A DNA stretch of 64,000 nucleotides, from positions 434,001 through 498,000 of the forward strand of contig NZ_BMIF01000002.1 in assembly GCF_014641695.1 (NCBI RefSeq), in the 5' to 3' direction. Below the pieces are notes generated by a model. The model was given only the letters and a program-made list of their open reading frames with translations, made no database searches and was not told the origin of the DNA. How positions within the stretch are numbered: position 1 is the stretch's first letter; each line of letters opens with the position of its first letter. The position numbers and the translations under genes are program-made. Shown here piece by piece: positions 49,824 through 58,327 of the stretch. The stretch comes from Nitratireductor aestuarii (GTDB lineage Bacteria > Pseudomonadota > Alphaproteobacteria > Rhizobiales > Rhizobiaceae).

Positions 49824-51040
49824 GCGGGCACCCGCACGCATTCGCGCAGGATGGCGCCGAGACGAGCGAGACCTTCTGCGATGACCTTCTCGCTGACGTG
49901 TCCGTAAGAGATGCGCAGGAACTTGCGGTCATCCGGCACGCCTGCAAAGCGCTCGCCGGGACGGAAGAAGATGCCTTCCTTTGCAGCACGGGCGGCGGCG
50001 GTGTCCCAGTCCACGCGGTCGTCGATCTCAACCCAGATGTAGAACGAACCCTGCGGCATGTGAAAACGGACGAAATCGCCGCAATGCTCGCGCAACGTCT
50101 GCGCCGCGATGTTGGCCTTGCGGCCATAGACCTTGCAGACGCGCTCCAGATGCGGTTCGAGCAGGCCTTCGTCCATGTAGGATGCCATGAGGCGGGCGAT
50201 CCACTGGGCGACGCCGAGATCCTGGCGCATGATCGCCAGCGGCTCGATCGCCTTCGGGTCGCCGACGAACCAGCCCATGCGCAGGGCAGGAGCAACCATC
50301 TTCGAGAAGGAGCCGCACTGGATGACGCGGCCGTCGTCATCGAGGCTCAGGAGCGAGGGCAGGGGTTCTCCGGCAAAGCGCAGATCGGAATAGACGGCAT
50401 CTTCAACGATGAGGAAGTCGTGCTTCTTGGCCGCTTCTACAAGCATCTTGCGGCGGGGGATCGACATTTCCGTGCCCGTCGGCGTCTGGAAGGTCGGGAT
50501 GGTGTAGACCAGCTTCACCCGCTTGCCTTCAGACTTCACTTGCTCGATCAGTGCTTCCAGATCCTCGACCACCATACCATTCTCGTCGATGGTGATGGTC
50601 CGGATCTCGCCGCCCTGCATGGTGGCAAAGCGCAGCGCGTAGGGGAATGACGAGGCTTCGGCGATGACGACGTCACCCGGATCGATATAGCCAGCCATGG
50701 CGAGCGCCAGACCCTGTACGGAGCCGGAGGTGAGGATGACGCCATTGTGCCCGAAGTCATGGCCCTGCATCTTCCTGGTGCGCTCTGCGATGCGGGAACG
50801 CAGGCCTCGATAGCCGAAGATCAGTTCTTCGTAGCCAACACCCGGGTCGAAATAGTCGAGCACCGATGGTCCCGCCGAGTCCAGGACCTTCTTGGCGAGG
50901 CGCGTCAGGTCCTCAACAGGGTAGGTCTCAGGGGCGGCGAGGCCCTGGTCGAAGTTGTAGATCGCCGGGACTTCCGGGTCCGGGAAAAACAGCGCGGGGC
51001 CAGTGTTCGCTGCTTTCGCGCGAAGTGCTTCTACAGACAT
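49820..51040 (-). CDS. PLP-dependent aminotransferase, class I/II (MocR-like catalytic domain)
   Basis: This 406-residue fold-type I enzyme has the PLP Lys in CGSFSKMVAPALRMGW near residue 245. Landmarks are ILTSGSVQGLALAMAGYIDPGD, PTFQTPTGTEMSIPRR and EDAVYSDLRFAGE. There is no GntR DNA-binding domain, so it is an enzyme rather than a regulator. It resembles 2-aminoadipate/valine-pyruvate-type aminotransferases. It is coupled to the SMP-30 gene and lies 24 bases after the FrhB-like gene. Confidence 0.9.
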   Translation of the reverse strand: MSVEALRAKAANTGPALFFPDPEVPAIYNFDQGLAAPETYPVEDLTRLAKKVLDSAGPSVLDYFDPGVGYEELIFGYRGLRSRIAERTRKMQGHDFGHNGVILTSGSVQGLALAMAGYIDPGDVVIAEASSFPYALRFATMQGGEIRTITIDENGMVVEDLEALIEQVKSEGKRVKLVYTIPTFQTPTGTEMSIPRRKMLVEAAKKHDFLIVEDAVYSDLRFAGEPLPSLLSLDDDGRVIQCGSFSKMVAPALRMGWFVGDPKAIEPLAIMRQDLGVAQWIARLMASYMDEGLLEPHLERVCKVYGRKANIAAQTLREHCGDFVRFHMPQGSFYIWVEIDDRVDWDTAAARAAKEGIFFRPGERFAGVPDDRKFLRISYGHVSEKVIAEGLARLGAILRECVRVPA

Positions 51041-51064
51041 GGGGTTTCCTCCTCCTCCAGTTTG

Positions 51065-52330
51065 TTATTGCCCGCTTCCCGCGCCGGATTGCGCGGTGAT
51101 TGGACTTTCATGGTTCCTGCCTTTGAGCAGGCGGCTGATGACGCCGGTGAAAGCGGCGAATGCTTCGCGCGGGCTTGCCTCCAGCAGGCCGGCGCGGACG
51201 ACCCGATGGCCAGGATAGCGCGGGCGAGGGCTGCGGGTAACGGCGAGGCCCATCAGTCGCCAGAACACCGAGCGTTTTTTCAGGGCGTGGTCATCGTGCA
51301 TGGCTTCGAGTTCAGCGACAGAGAACGCCTCCTCGTGCAGATAGCAGGCGGCGATCGCCTCCTGGATGAGATCCACGCCGCGCTTGGTTCGTGCGATGTG
51401 GATGTTCCAGCCGTCTCCAGCCTCGCGATGGCTCGGCTTGCCGTTCTCCATCACCCAGCAGTCGCCTGCGACCACGTCGGCATGTTCGCTGATGCCATCA
51501 ACGCAGATCTTGCAGCGGAACATGAGTTCGTAGCGCAGGCCCGAATACCAGGTTTCGTCATAGGTCTGGCTGAACTGCCGACCGTCCTCGGTTCGCACGA
51601 AGGTCGGACCAGGCCAGCCATGGCCGCGATAGCGAAATTCGGTCACCTCGGAAGGATCGACGCCGAAGCGGCGGACGACGTTGTGTGTGGCGTCAATGCT
51701 GGGCGAACCGCCGCAGAACATCGCCAGCATGTACGGTACCTGTCGGTCGATGCGCGGATCGGTAAGCGCCATGCGCCGCAGTGCGGCGACGTCGCACGGC
51801 TTACCGATGAAGGCGAAGCGGCGGCCCTCGTCGAGGAGCTTCCCCACGATGCGCAATGGCGCAGCCGGGCCATAGCGCGAGCCGCTGCAGGCCAGCACTT
51901 CCTCCCGCGTGGTGTTGAAACGGGCCTCGTTTTCCATCGGATTGCCTGAAGCGGTGCCGATCTGCAGGATGCCGTCCACGCGTTCGCAATCGATGAGAAA
52001 CGTCGCAAGTGCCGTCAGTACGCCGCCGGTCGCGCCGCGAAAGCGTATTTCCGGATCGGTGGCATGGCCACGTCCCATGTGCAAAATGCGCCCGAACATC
52101 CGGTGCACCGGCCCATCCGCTTCCGGTGGGTGCGGCATTGCCCGACCCGTGCAGACGGCTAAAACTCGCTCCTCTGTCTCGTGGCTCAGTTCGCCCGTGA
52201 GGCTCGGGCGCATGAAGCCTTCCGGCGACAGACCCATGCGCAGGACTTCACAGCTCGCGATGCTCTCACAAGCGCCGCAACCGGTGCACAATCCGTTCGT
52301 CACGATGTCGTTGACACTGGCTGCGCGCAT
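51065..52330 (-). CDS. FrhB-like iron-sulfur flavoprotein (coenzyme F420 hydrogenase/dehydrogenase beta subunit family)
   Basis: This 421-residue protein has the FrhB_FdhB N- and C-terminal domains. An N-terminal ferredoxin-like cluster (GLCTGCGACESIASCEV) is followed by RFRGATGGVLTALATFLID, the flavin-site segment, and GKPCDVAALRRMA. A second Cys group is in RCKICVDGISEHADVVAGDCW. The ATG at 52330 has GGGGGAGAG directly ahead, so the longer frame from 52366 is not used. In archaea FrhB oxidises F420. Bacterial relatives often use other acceptors. Its place beside an aminotransferase and amidohydrolase suggests a redox step in a catabolic path. Confidence 0.88.
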   Translation of the reverse strand: MRAASVNDIVTNGLCTGCGACESIASCEVLRMGLSPEGFMRPSLTGELSHETEERVLAVCTGRAMPHPPEADGPVHRMFGRILHMGRGHATDPEIRFRGATGGVLTALATFLIDCERVDGILQIGTASGNPMENEARFNTTREEVLACSGSRYGPAAPLRIVGKLLDEGRRFAFIGKPCDVAALRRMALTDPRIDRQVPYMLAMFCGGSPSIDATHNVVRRFGVDPSEVTEFRYRGHGWPGPTFVRTEDGRQFSQTYDETWYSGLRYELMFRCKICVDGISEHADVVAGDCWVMENGKPSHREAGDGWNIHIARTKRGVDLIQEAIAACYLHEEAFSVAELEAMHDDHALKKRSVFWRLMGLAVTRSPRPRYPGHRVVRAGLLEASPREAFAAFTGVISRLLKGRNHESPITAQSGAGSGQ

Positions 52331-52416
52331 CTCTCCCCCAATGCATAGCCGAAGCCTTGCCTGCACTATTCAAGGGAAGAGCGGCAGCCGCAAATTTCAT
52401 TTTGCAATATGGGTTA

Positions 52417-53361
52417 TCACTGGGATGAATGACCTGCAGCCTGCTCATCACGAGATGCCGTCAAACGCTGCATGATCTGCTTGACCCAGCCGTGAGCGGG
52501 GCTGCGTTCTGTCGCCGGATGCCAGAGCAGCCATGTCTGCAGCGGCGCCATGGGGAAGGGCGTTGGGCGCATCGCGAAACCTTCGTCCGGGAGGAAGCGC
52601 TCGACGAATATGCGCGGAATGGTCACGCAGAGGTCGCTCATTGCCAGGATGGAGCCTACGGCAAGGCAGTGCTCTATGCTTACCGTGACCCGGCGGCGCT
52701 GTTTTGCGGCGGCCAGCGCGCCGTCCACGAGGTTGGAAAAGCGAGGGCGGTTGAAGATGTGGAGGTGTTCGAGCTGCAGGTAAGCGCCGAGCGTGAACTC
52801 GCCCTCAAGAGCGGGATGCCCGCTACGCATGACGCAGACGAACTCGTCTTCCATGAGCAGGACGCGGCGCAGGTTCGGCTCGGAAGGAGGTCGGAACTCG
52901 ATGGCGAAATCCAGCTCGCCCGAAGCGAGCTTCTCGTGCAGGTCACGCTCGGGCACGAAGAAGTTCTCGACTTTCATGCGCGATCCGGTGCTGCTGAGTT
53001 CGCCCACCAGCGGTGCAAGTAGGATCGCTTCGGCGAAGTCACTCATGCTGAAGCGGAGGATACGGTGCGAGGTGGCAGGATCGAAGGGCTCATGCTCGCC
53101 GAAGGCGCGTTCTAGGGTGGAGAGCGCCTCGCGAACCGGCACGATCAGCCGCTGTGCAAGCGGTGTTGGCGCGACGCCGTTCCCGGCACGCACAAAGAGC
53201 GGGTCACCGAACAGGCTCCGCAGCTTGGCGACGCTGTTGCTCACCGCCGGCTGGCTCAGATTGAGCACTTCCGCGGCCCGCGTGATGCTCGCCTCCTGAT
53301 GGATGACGACGAAGACGTGCAACAGGTTCAGGTCTATGCGAGACAGATTGCGCAGCAGCAT
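52417..53361 (-). CDS. LysR family transcriptional regulator
   Basis: This 314-residue regulator has a winged helix at about 7-65 (LNLLHVFVVIHQEASITRAAEVLNLSQPAVSNSVAKLR) and a LysR-type substrate-binding domain. It is transcribed the same way as the FrhB-like gene, 86 bases upstream of it. It probably controls the FrhB-aminotransferase-SMP-30-RidA run in response to the pathway substrate. Classical LysR genes are divergent from their targets, so this is inference. Confidence 0.9.
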   Translation of the reverse strand: MLLRNLSRIDLNLLHVFVVIHQEASITRAAEVLNLSQPAVSNSVAKLRSLFGDPLFVRAGNGVAPTPLAQRLIVPVREALSTLERAFGEHEPFDPATSHRILRFSMSDFAEAILLAPLVGELSSTGSRMKVENFFVPERDLHEKLASGELDFAIEFRPPSEPNLRRVLLMEDEFVCVMRSGHPALEGEFTLGAYLQLEHLHIFNRPRFSNLVDGALAAAKQRRRVTVSIEHCLAVGSILAMSDLCVTIPRIFVERFLPDEGFAMRPTPFPMAPLQTWLLWHPATERSPAHGWVKQIMQRLTASRDEQAAGHSSQ

Positions 53362-53431
53362 GGCGTCCTCCCGCTCCAGCAGCCTGAGGCATTCTGCTAC
53401 GTCAGGGTCGCACCGGCTTCGTCCAAACCAA

Positions 53432-54058
53432 CTATGCTACCTGCAGTTGAAGCCACTGTTCAACGATCAGCAGGGCTGCAATGACGATCATCACCAGGCC
53501 GGAGGTCTGGCTAACGAGCCGGGCGATCTGTGGCCGGGTCTTTAGAACCGCGCTGGAGCTCAACGAAACGGCCGTATAGACGAGCGTGCAGTTGACGATA
53601 TGGATCGCGCCGAGTGCCACGATCTGGCCTGCGATCGGCCAGTGGGCGACGCGGCTGGTAAACTGCGGCAGGATCGCCAGGAACAGCAGGAGCGCCTTGG
53701 GATTGATCCCGCTCACGCCGAAGCCGCGCACAAACCATTGCGACCACGAGACCTTCGCCTCTTCGCCGGCTTCCGGAACGGGCGGATTTCGCAAAACGCC
53801 GACGCCCAGATAGAACAGATAGGCGGCGCCCACCAGCGTGATCGCCGTCATGGCAACCGGCATGCTCGACACGAGCGCACCCACGTCGGCAGCAACGACG
53901 GCTGTGATCACCACGTATCCGAGCATCATGCCGCTCAGCGCCGGTGCAATCGCGCGTTCGCGCAAGCCGGCGGCGATGGCGTAGGCCCAATCGGCGCCCG
54001 GCGTCAAAGCCAGCGAGATGGAAAGTGCCCAGAATGCGAGGAGGAGTGCGGAGTCCAT
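53432..54058 (-). CDS. LysE/RhtB family amino-acid exporter
   Basis: This 208-residue inner-membrane protein has about five hydrophobic segments. It has SISLALTPGADWAYAIAAGLRERAIAPALSGMMLG, the LysE/RhtB N-terminal hallmark, and GFGVSGINPKALLLFLAILPQF. It should export an amino acid or derivative. It sits between the LysR regulator and the amidohydrolase, both on the same strand, and may relieve build-up of a product of the cluster. Confidence 0.88.
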   Translation of the reverse strand: MDSALLLAFWALSISLALTPGADWAYAIAAGLRERAIAPALSGMMLGYVVITAVVAADVGALVSSMPVAMTAITLVGAAYLFYLGVGVLRNPPVPEAGEEAKVSWSQWFVRGFGVSGINPKALLLFLAILPQFTSRVAHWPIAGQIVALGAIHIVNCTLVYTAVSLSSSAVLKTRPQIARLVSQTSGLVMIVIAALLIVEQWLQLQVA

Positions 54059-54136
54059 TTGATCCGTGTGTGGTCAAAGAGAATGGCAGCCCACGCATCG
54101 CTGTGCAGGCTGCCATTGGTGTTGTTGCCAGGGCTC

Positions 54137-55366
54137 TTAGTTGAGCGTGTTCTTGACGATCTCGCCGCTCTTGATGATGAGCTTCATGTTGTCAGGCTTG
54201 GACAGCAGCGTTACGTCTTCGGCCGGGTTGCCCTCGACCAGAAGCAGGTTCGCCTTGGCGCCGACGAAGACGTTGCCAAGCTCGTTCTCCTTGCGGAGCA
54301 CCTTGGCTGCATTGATCGTGGCGCTCTGCAGGACGTCCTTGGCCGGCAGGACGCGCGACCGGTAGGTGAACTCGTCCGACTGATGGTGGTGCAGGCTGAT
54401 GTGCGTCAGGTCCGTACCAAAGGCCATCGGAACGCCTGCTTCCTTCAGGATTACCATGGCGTTGTATGCGCTTTCGCGGGCCTGGCGGGCGCGTTCCTGC
54501 TGCTCCGGGGTCATCGAGGAGGACTTGCCTTCCAACGTCTCGAAGGTCGCCATGGTCGGGACTGCGATGCAGCCCTTTTCCTTCATCATCTGCGCCGTCT
54601 CTTCGGAGACGAAGACGCAGTGCTCAATGGTGCGCACGCCGAGGCGGACGCAGCGCTCGATCGACTTGTCGGTGTAGGCGTGGGCCGCGACGTAGGTGTC
54701 GGCGATGGCCGCTTCCTCAACGATGGCTGCGATTTCTTCCTCGGAGAAGGCGAGGTGGTTGATCGGCACACCGGTCGGGGCAAGACCGCCGTTTGCAATG
54801 ATCTTGATGTAGTCGGCACCAGCGCGGATTTCCTGGCGTACAGCCTTGCGCACTTCCGGAACGCCATCGCACATGTGCGACTTGGAGCCGAGCTGGAAGC
54901 GAAGATACTCCGGATCCTGATTGTCCCACTTGGCGCGGACATCCTGATGGCCGCCGGTCTGGCACAGCATCTTGCCGCAGATGACGAGATCCGGACCGAC
55001 AATGGTGCCCTCATCGGTCGCGATGACGTAACCCTTGTCGGCGCCACCGGTATCACGCACCGTGGTGAAGCCGCGCATCAGCATGCCATTGAGGATGCGC
55101 GTAGCACGTGCCGCGACGAGCGAGTTGTGCAGCGCTGCATTCTGTGGAGTGGACCAGGACGACATGTTGATGTGAACGTGGCAGTCGATCAGACCCGGCA
55201 TCAGCGTCAGCCCGCCGCAATCGATCACGTCCTTGCCGTCTTCGGAGGTCGGGGCGGTATTGATCTCGACGATCTTGCCGCCCTCGAGGACCACGTTGTC
55301 ATAGCGGGTGACCTCGCACGATTCTGTGTCCAGGACGCCGACGTTCTTCAGCACAAGTGCCGTCAT
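54137..55366 (-). CDS. Metal-dependent amidohydrolase (prolidase/imidazolonepropionase-like)
   Basis: This 409-residue amidohydrolase superfamily enzyme has the metal pair His63/His65 in LIDCHVHINM. The likely carboxylated Lys is in DYIKIIANGG. Further ligands are in AAHAYTD and IEHCVF, and the catalytic Asp is in FGTDLTHI. It resembles bacterial Xaa-Pro/Xaa-Arg dipeptidases of this fold. The ATG at 55366 has GGAG eight bases ahead, replacing a longer frame from 55381. It is divergent from a peptide-type binding protein, which supports hydrolysis of an imported dipeptide-like compound. Confidence 0.9.
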   Translation of the reverse strand: MTALVLKNVGVLDTESCEVTRYDNVVLEGGKIVEINTAPTSEDGKDVIDCGGLTLMPGLIDCHVHINMSSWSTPQNAALHNSLVAARATRILNGMLMRGFTTVRDTGGADKGYVIATDEGTIVGPDLVICGKMLCQTGGHQDVRAKWDNQDPEYLRFQLGSKSHMCDGVPEVRKAVRQEIRAGADYIKIIANGGLAPTGVPINHLAFSEEEIAAIVEEAAIADTYVAAHAYTDKSIERCVRLGVRTIEHCVFVSEETAQMMKEKGCIAVPTMATFETLEGKSSSMTPEQQERARQARESAYNAMVILKEAGVPMAFGTDLTHISLHHHQSDEFTYRSRVLPAKDVLQSATINAAKVLRKENELGNVFVGAKANLLLVEGNPAEDVTLLSKPDNMKLIIKSGEIVKNTLN

Positions 55367-55769
55367 ATGAGGTCTCCTCAAGGTGTCTATGTATCTAGTG
55401 CTTCGGGTAAAAGGTTTTAACCAAAAGCAAATTGTTGCGTGGACAACCTAGGGATACAGCGTCGCACCGTTCGTTGGCAGGATCCGCGCAGCGCGCGACT
55501 ATTATGAACCATGCTGGCTGATTGCAATGGCGAAGAACGGGATAAACACCTGCAAAATCGCTGTTTCAGGTGGATACCAGCCGTCGCGGCCTCATGCGCC
55601 ACGGATCCTGATCACAAGTTATATCCCATAGCAGACGGTATCTTGTGGAAGGCCCCCCGCTCTGTCAAAGAACCATCTGAACAAGAAGCCATGCGACTTG
55701 CGGCCGACGCCCTCGCAGCGCCAGACGCCTAACATGCTTCCTGCCCGTTCAGAATGGAGTTCCAGTGTG
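55367..55769. other. Divergent intergenic region
   Basis: About 400 bases between the amidohydrolase and the binding protein. It probably holds both promoters. Short frames are present, but none has a ribosome site, family likeness or compositional support. Confidence 0.45.
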
Positions 55770-57281
55770 ATGAGAAGTATTTTGGTTCGCGGCATCGCCG
55801 GCGCCATGGTGTCCATGGCTGCGCTGGCCGTGCATGCTCAGGCCGCTGAGTTGCGGATCGGCATGCAGGACGATGTCGATATCCTCGATCCGGCACAATC
55901 CCAGACCTTCGCCGGTCGCCTCGTTTTCAGCAACCTGTGCGACAAGCTTGTCGACATTTCTCCCAATGTCGAAATCGTCCCGCAGCTTGCGACGGACTGG
56001 TCGGTTTCCGACGACGGTCTCAAGCTGACGATGAACCTGCGTCAGGATGCGGTTTTCCACGACGGCACCCCGTTCAACGCGGAAGCGGTCGTCTACAACA
56101 TCGAGCGTTCCAAGACGCTTGATGAGTCACGCCGCAAGTCCGAGCTGAAGTCGATCGAGAAGGCCGAGGCAACCGGACCGTACCAGGTCACCTTCACGCT
56201 GACGAATCCGGATGCGACCCTGCTGTCGCAGTTCTCCGACCGTTCCGGCATGATGGTTTCGCCGAAGGCCGCTCAGGAAGCTGGCGCACAGCTCGCGCAG
56301 AACCCGGTTTGCTCCGGTCCGTTCAAGTTCGTCCAGCGCGTCGCACAGGACAAGATCGTTCTGGAGAAGTTCGCGGACTACTGGAACGCTGACAACATCC
56401 ACATCGACCGCATCACCTATCTGCCGATCCCGGACTCCACCGTTCGCCTGGCCAACCTGCAGTCGGGCGATCTCGACATGGTCGAGCGCATGGCTGCAAC
56501 CGATGCCGCTGCCGTCGAGGCCGACGCTAACCTTCAGCTGTTCGACGTTGTCAGCCTCGGCTACAACGCGCTCTACGTGAACGTTGGCGACAAGGCCAAG
56601 ACCCCGATCGGTCAGGACAAGCGCCTGCGTCAGGCCTTCTCCAAGACCATCGACCGCGACGCCCTCTACCAGATCGTCTACGAAGGCAAGGGTCAGGGTG
56701 GCAACCAGCCGTTCTCCCCGTCCAGCATCTGGTACGACAAGAGCCGCCCGGTGGAGCCGCGCGACATTGAAGGCGCCAAGGCCCTGATCAAGGAAGCCGG
56801 CTTCGACCGCGTGCCCGTCGAGCTTCGTCACGCCAACAACCCTGTCGTTTCGCAGATGGCCCAGGTCATCCAGGCGATGGCTTCCGAAGCTGGCTTCGAT
56901 GTCAGCCTGCAGGCGATGGAATACGCCGCCATGCTGGCTGAGCAGACTGCCGGCAACTACGAGATGGGCCGCATGAACTGGTCGGGCCGTCCTGATCCGG
57001 ATGGCAGCATCCATCAGTTCCTCACCTGCGCTGGTGGCCTGAACGACGTTCACTACTGCAACCCGAAGGTTGACGAGCTGCTCAACAAGGCCCGCACGTC
57101 TTCCGACTTCGACACCCGCAAGGCTCTCTATGACGAGGCCAACGCGATCCTGCTGGACGAACTGCCGATCATCTACCTCGGCCACGAGGCATACCTCTAT
57201 GGCCTGAACAAGAAGATCCAGGGCTTTGAGCTCTACCCGGACGGTATGCTGCGCCTCGCAGGCGTGAAGATCGTCGAGTAA
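55770..57281 (+). CDS. Peptide-type ABC transporter solute-binding protein (family 5), orphan
   Basis: This 503-residue periplasmic binding protein has a Sec signal at about 1-27 (ends AVHAQAAE). Family 5 landmarks are LRIGMQDDVDILDPAQSQT, NLRQDAVFHDGTPFNAEAV, CSGPFKFVQRV and FSKTIDRDALYQIVY. The ATG at 55770 has GGAG 11 bases upstream, so the frame from 55698 is not used. It is followed at once by a strong terminator. No permease or ATPase gene lies nearby, so it must use a transporter encoded elsewhere. Codon use looks very GC-ending and regular, which suggests high expression. Confidence 0.9.
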   Translation: MRSILVRGIAGAMVSMAALAVHAQAAELRIGMQDDVDILDPAQSQTFAGRLVFSNLCDKLVDISPNVEIVPQLATDWSVSDDGLKLTMNLRQDAVFHDGTPFNAEAVVYNIERSKTLDESRRKSELKSIEKAEATGPYQVTFTLTNPDATLLSQFSDRSGMMVSPKAAQEAGAQLAQNPVCSGPFKFVQRVAQDKIVLEKFADYWNADNIHIDRITYLPIPDSTVRLANLQSGDLDMVERMAATDAAAVEADANLQLFDVVSLGYNALYVNVGDKAKTPIGQDKRLRQAFSKTIDRDALYQIVYEGKGQGGNQPFSPSSIWYDKSRPVEPRDIEGAKALIKEAGFDRVPVELRHANNPVVSQMAQVIQAMASEAGFDVSLQAMEYAAMLAEQTAGNYEMGRMNWSGRPDPDGSIHQFLTCAGGLNDVHYCNPKVDELLNKARTSSDFDTRKALYDEANAILLDELPIIYLGHEAYLYGLNKKIQGFELYPDGMLRLAGVKIVE

Positions 57282-57302
57282 CGGATTCCTTCAGAGACAA
57301 AA

Positions 57303-57343
57303 AAGATGGGCCGGAAGCAGATGCTTCCGGCCCATTTTCTTTT
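57303..57343 (+). terminator. Rho-independent terminator of the orphan binding-protein gene
   Basis: A 13-base perfect stem, ATGGGCCGGAAGC with GCTTCCGGCCCAT, has a four-base loop and is followed by TTTTCTTTT. It starts about 20 bases after the stop. Confidence 0.93.
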
Positions 57344-57353
57344 CCGCAAACGC

Positions 57354-57392
57354 GGACCGAAAAAGGTTTCCCTCTTTTCTGGAACCGCACTA
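57354..57392. repeat. Extragenic repeat, copy B
   Basis: This 39-base element begins GGACCGAAAAAGG and ends TCTGGAACCGCACTA. It is related to copy A at 27031-27069. It overlaps the stop codon of the SleB gene. Confidence 0.55.
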
Positions 57393-58109
57393 TTCCGCCG
57401 ATGCGGATTGTTCCTCTTTCTTGATCAGGGCGCCGATGGAGTCGGGGCGTGGCGTTGGTGTCGGAGCGTTGAAGGAAAGAGCCTCCGACTGAGGCGCGGA
57501 AGCTTGAGCCTCTGCCACCTGCGGCTGTGAGGCTGGTGCCGGCGCTTCGGCAACCTGCGGAGCGGCCTTGTTCTCCACGCGACCTTCAGCAGCGAGCTGA
57601 GACTGGCTCCGGATGCGTTGACCTCGGCTGCGCTTCTCGTAGAAGGCATTGCCGCCCGCGACGAGCACGTAGTGCATGTTCTTGTAAGGGAATTTGAGCC
57701 CAGCCGTATGGAAGAACTTGGCATTTCCGACTTTCGGATGCCGCTCTCCCTTCAGCACGGCATCGGCCGCGGCCATCACATCGGGCAGGGCCTTGGAATT
57801 CATCTTGCGGGTCATGACGCCGGGCGCGAACTGTTTCTTTTGTGCGACGACCCCGCAAATGGTGTCGGGGTATTCCTCTGACTTGACGCGGTTCATCACC
57901 ACACTGCCAACGGCGACAAGCCCTTCACGGCTGGAACGGTGGGATTCAAAGAACATCGCACGGGCCAGGCATTCCCGGTCGCTCGCAGTGTGGGAGGTGG
58001 GGCCAACCGACGACGTCACAACATCATCGAGCAGATTGCTTGAGCTACAACCGGACACAGCAAGCGACAGTACGGCTGCCGTGACGGCAGCTGGGAGCCG
58101 AATGGACAC
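57390..58109 (-). CDS. SleB-like cell wall hydrolase lipoprotein
   Basis: This 239-residue predicted lipoprotein has lipobox LAVSGC (acyl Cys near residue 21). A Hydrolase_2 (SleB/CwlJ) domain at about 45-165 has the probable catalytic Glu in MFFESHRSSREGLVAVGSVV, then NRVKSEEYPDTICGVV and FFHTAGLKFPY. An Ala/Pro/Gln-rich tail of about 60 residues follows. It likely acts as an amidase or transglycosylase-type hydrolase of peptidoglycan. The family was named for spore germination, but non-spore-formers like this one use it in wall remodelling. Confidence 0.88.
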   Translation of the reverse strand: MSIRLPAAVTAAVLSLAVSGCSSSNLLDDVVTSSVGPTSHTASDRECLARAMFFESHRSSREGLVAVGSVVMNRVKSEEYPDTICGVVAQKKQFAPGVMTRKMNSKALPDVMAAADAVLKGERHPKVGNAKFFHTAGLKFPYKNMHYVLVAGGNAFYEKRSRGQRIRSQSQLAAEGRVENKAAPQVAEAPAPASQPQVAEAQASAPQSEALSFNAPTPTPRPDSIGALIKKEEQSASAE

Positions 58110-58327
58110 GTTACAAACCTCTTCGAACGGCCCCCGCCGCTGATACCCGTTTTGAAAAGACCTTTTTGGGCGAAAAATGGGCGAAGGTGGCGAAAACCTT
58201 TCCCAGTTGCCCTAAAGGCTTATGCCTCAAACCAGATGAGGCCATTGTGCAGGCAAGTTCTTGTCAGTTGGTTAACGAATTAACTTATTATTGACTATGC
58301 TGCCGCTGCTGCCGACCGATCGAATAC

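Noticed and set aside
55511-55732. Short plus-strand frame before the orphan binding protein
   Set aside because: It has no ribosome site or known domain and lies inside a promoter region.
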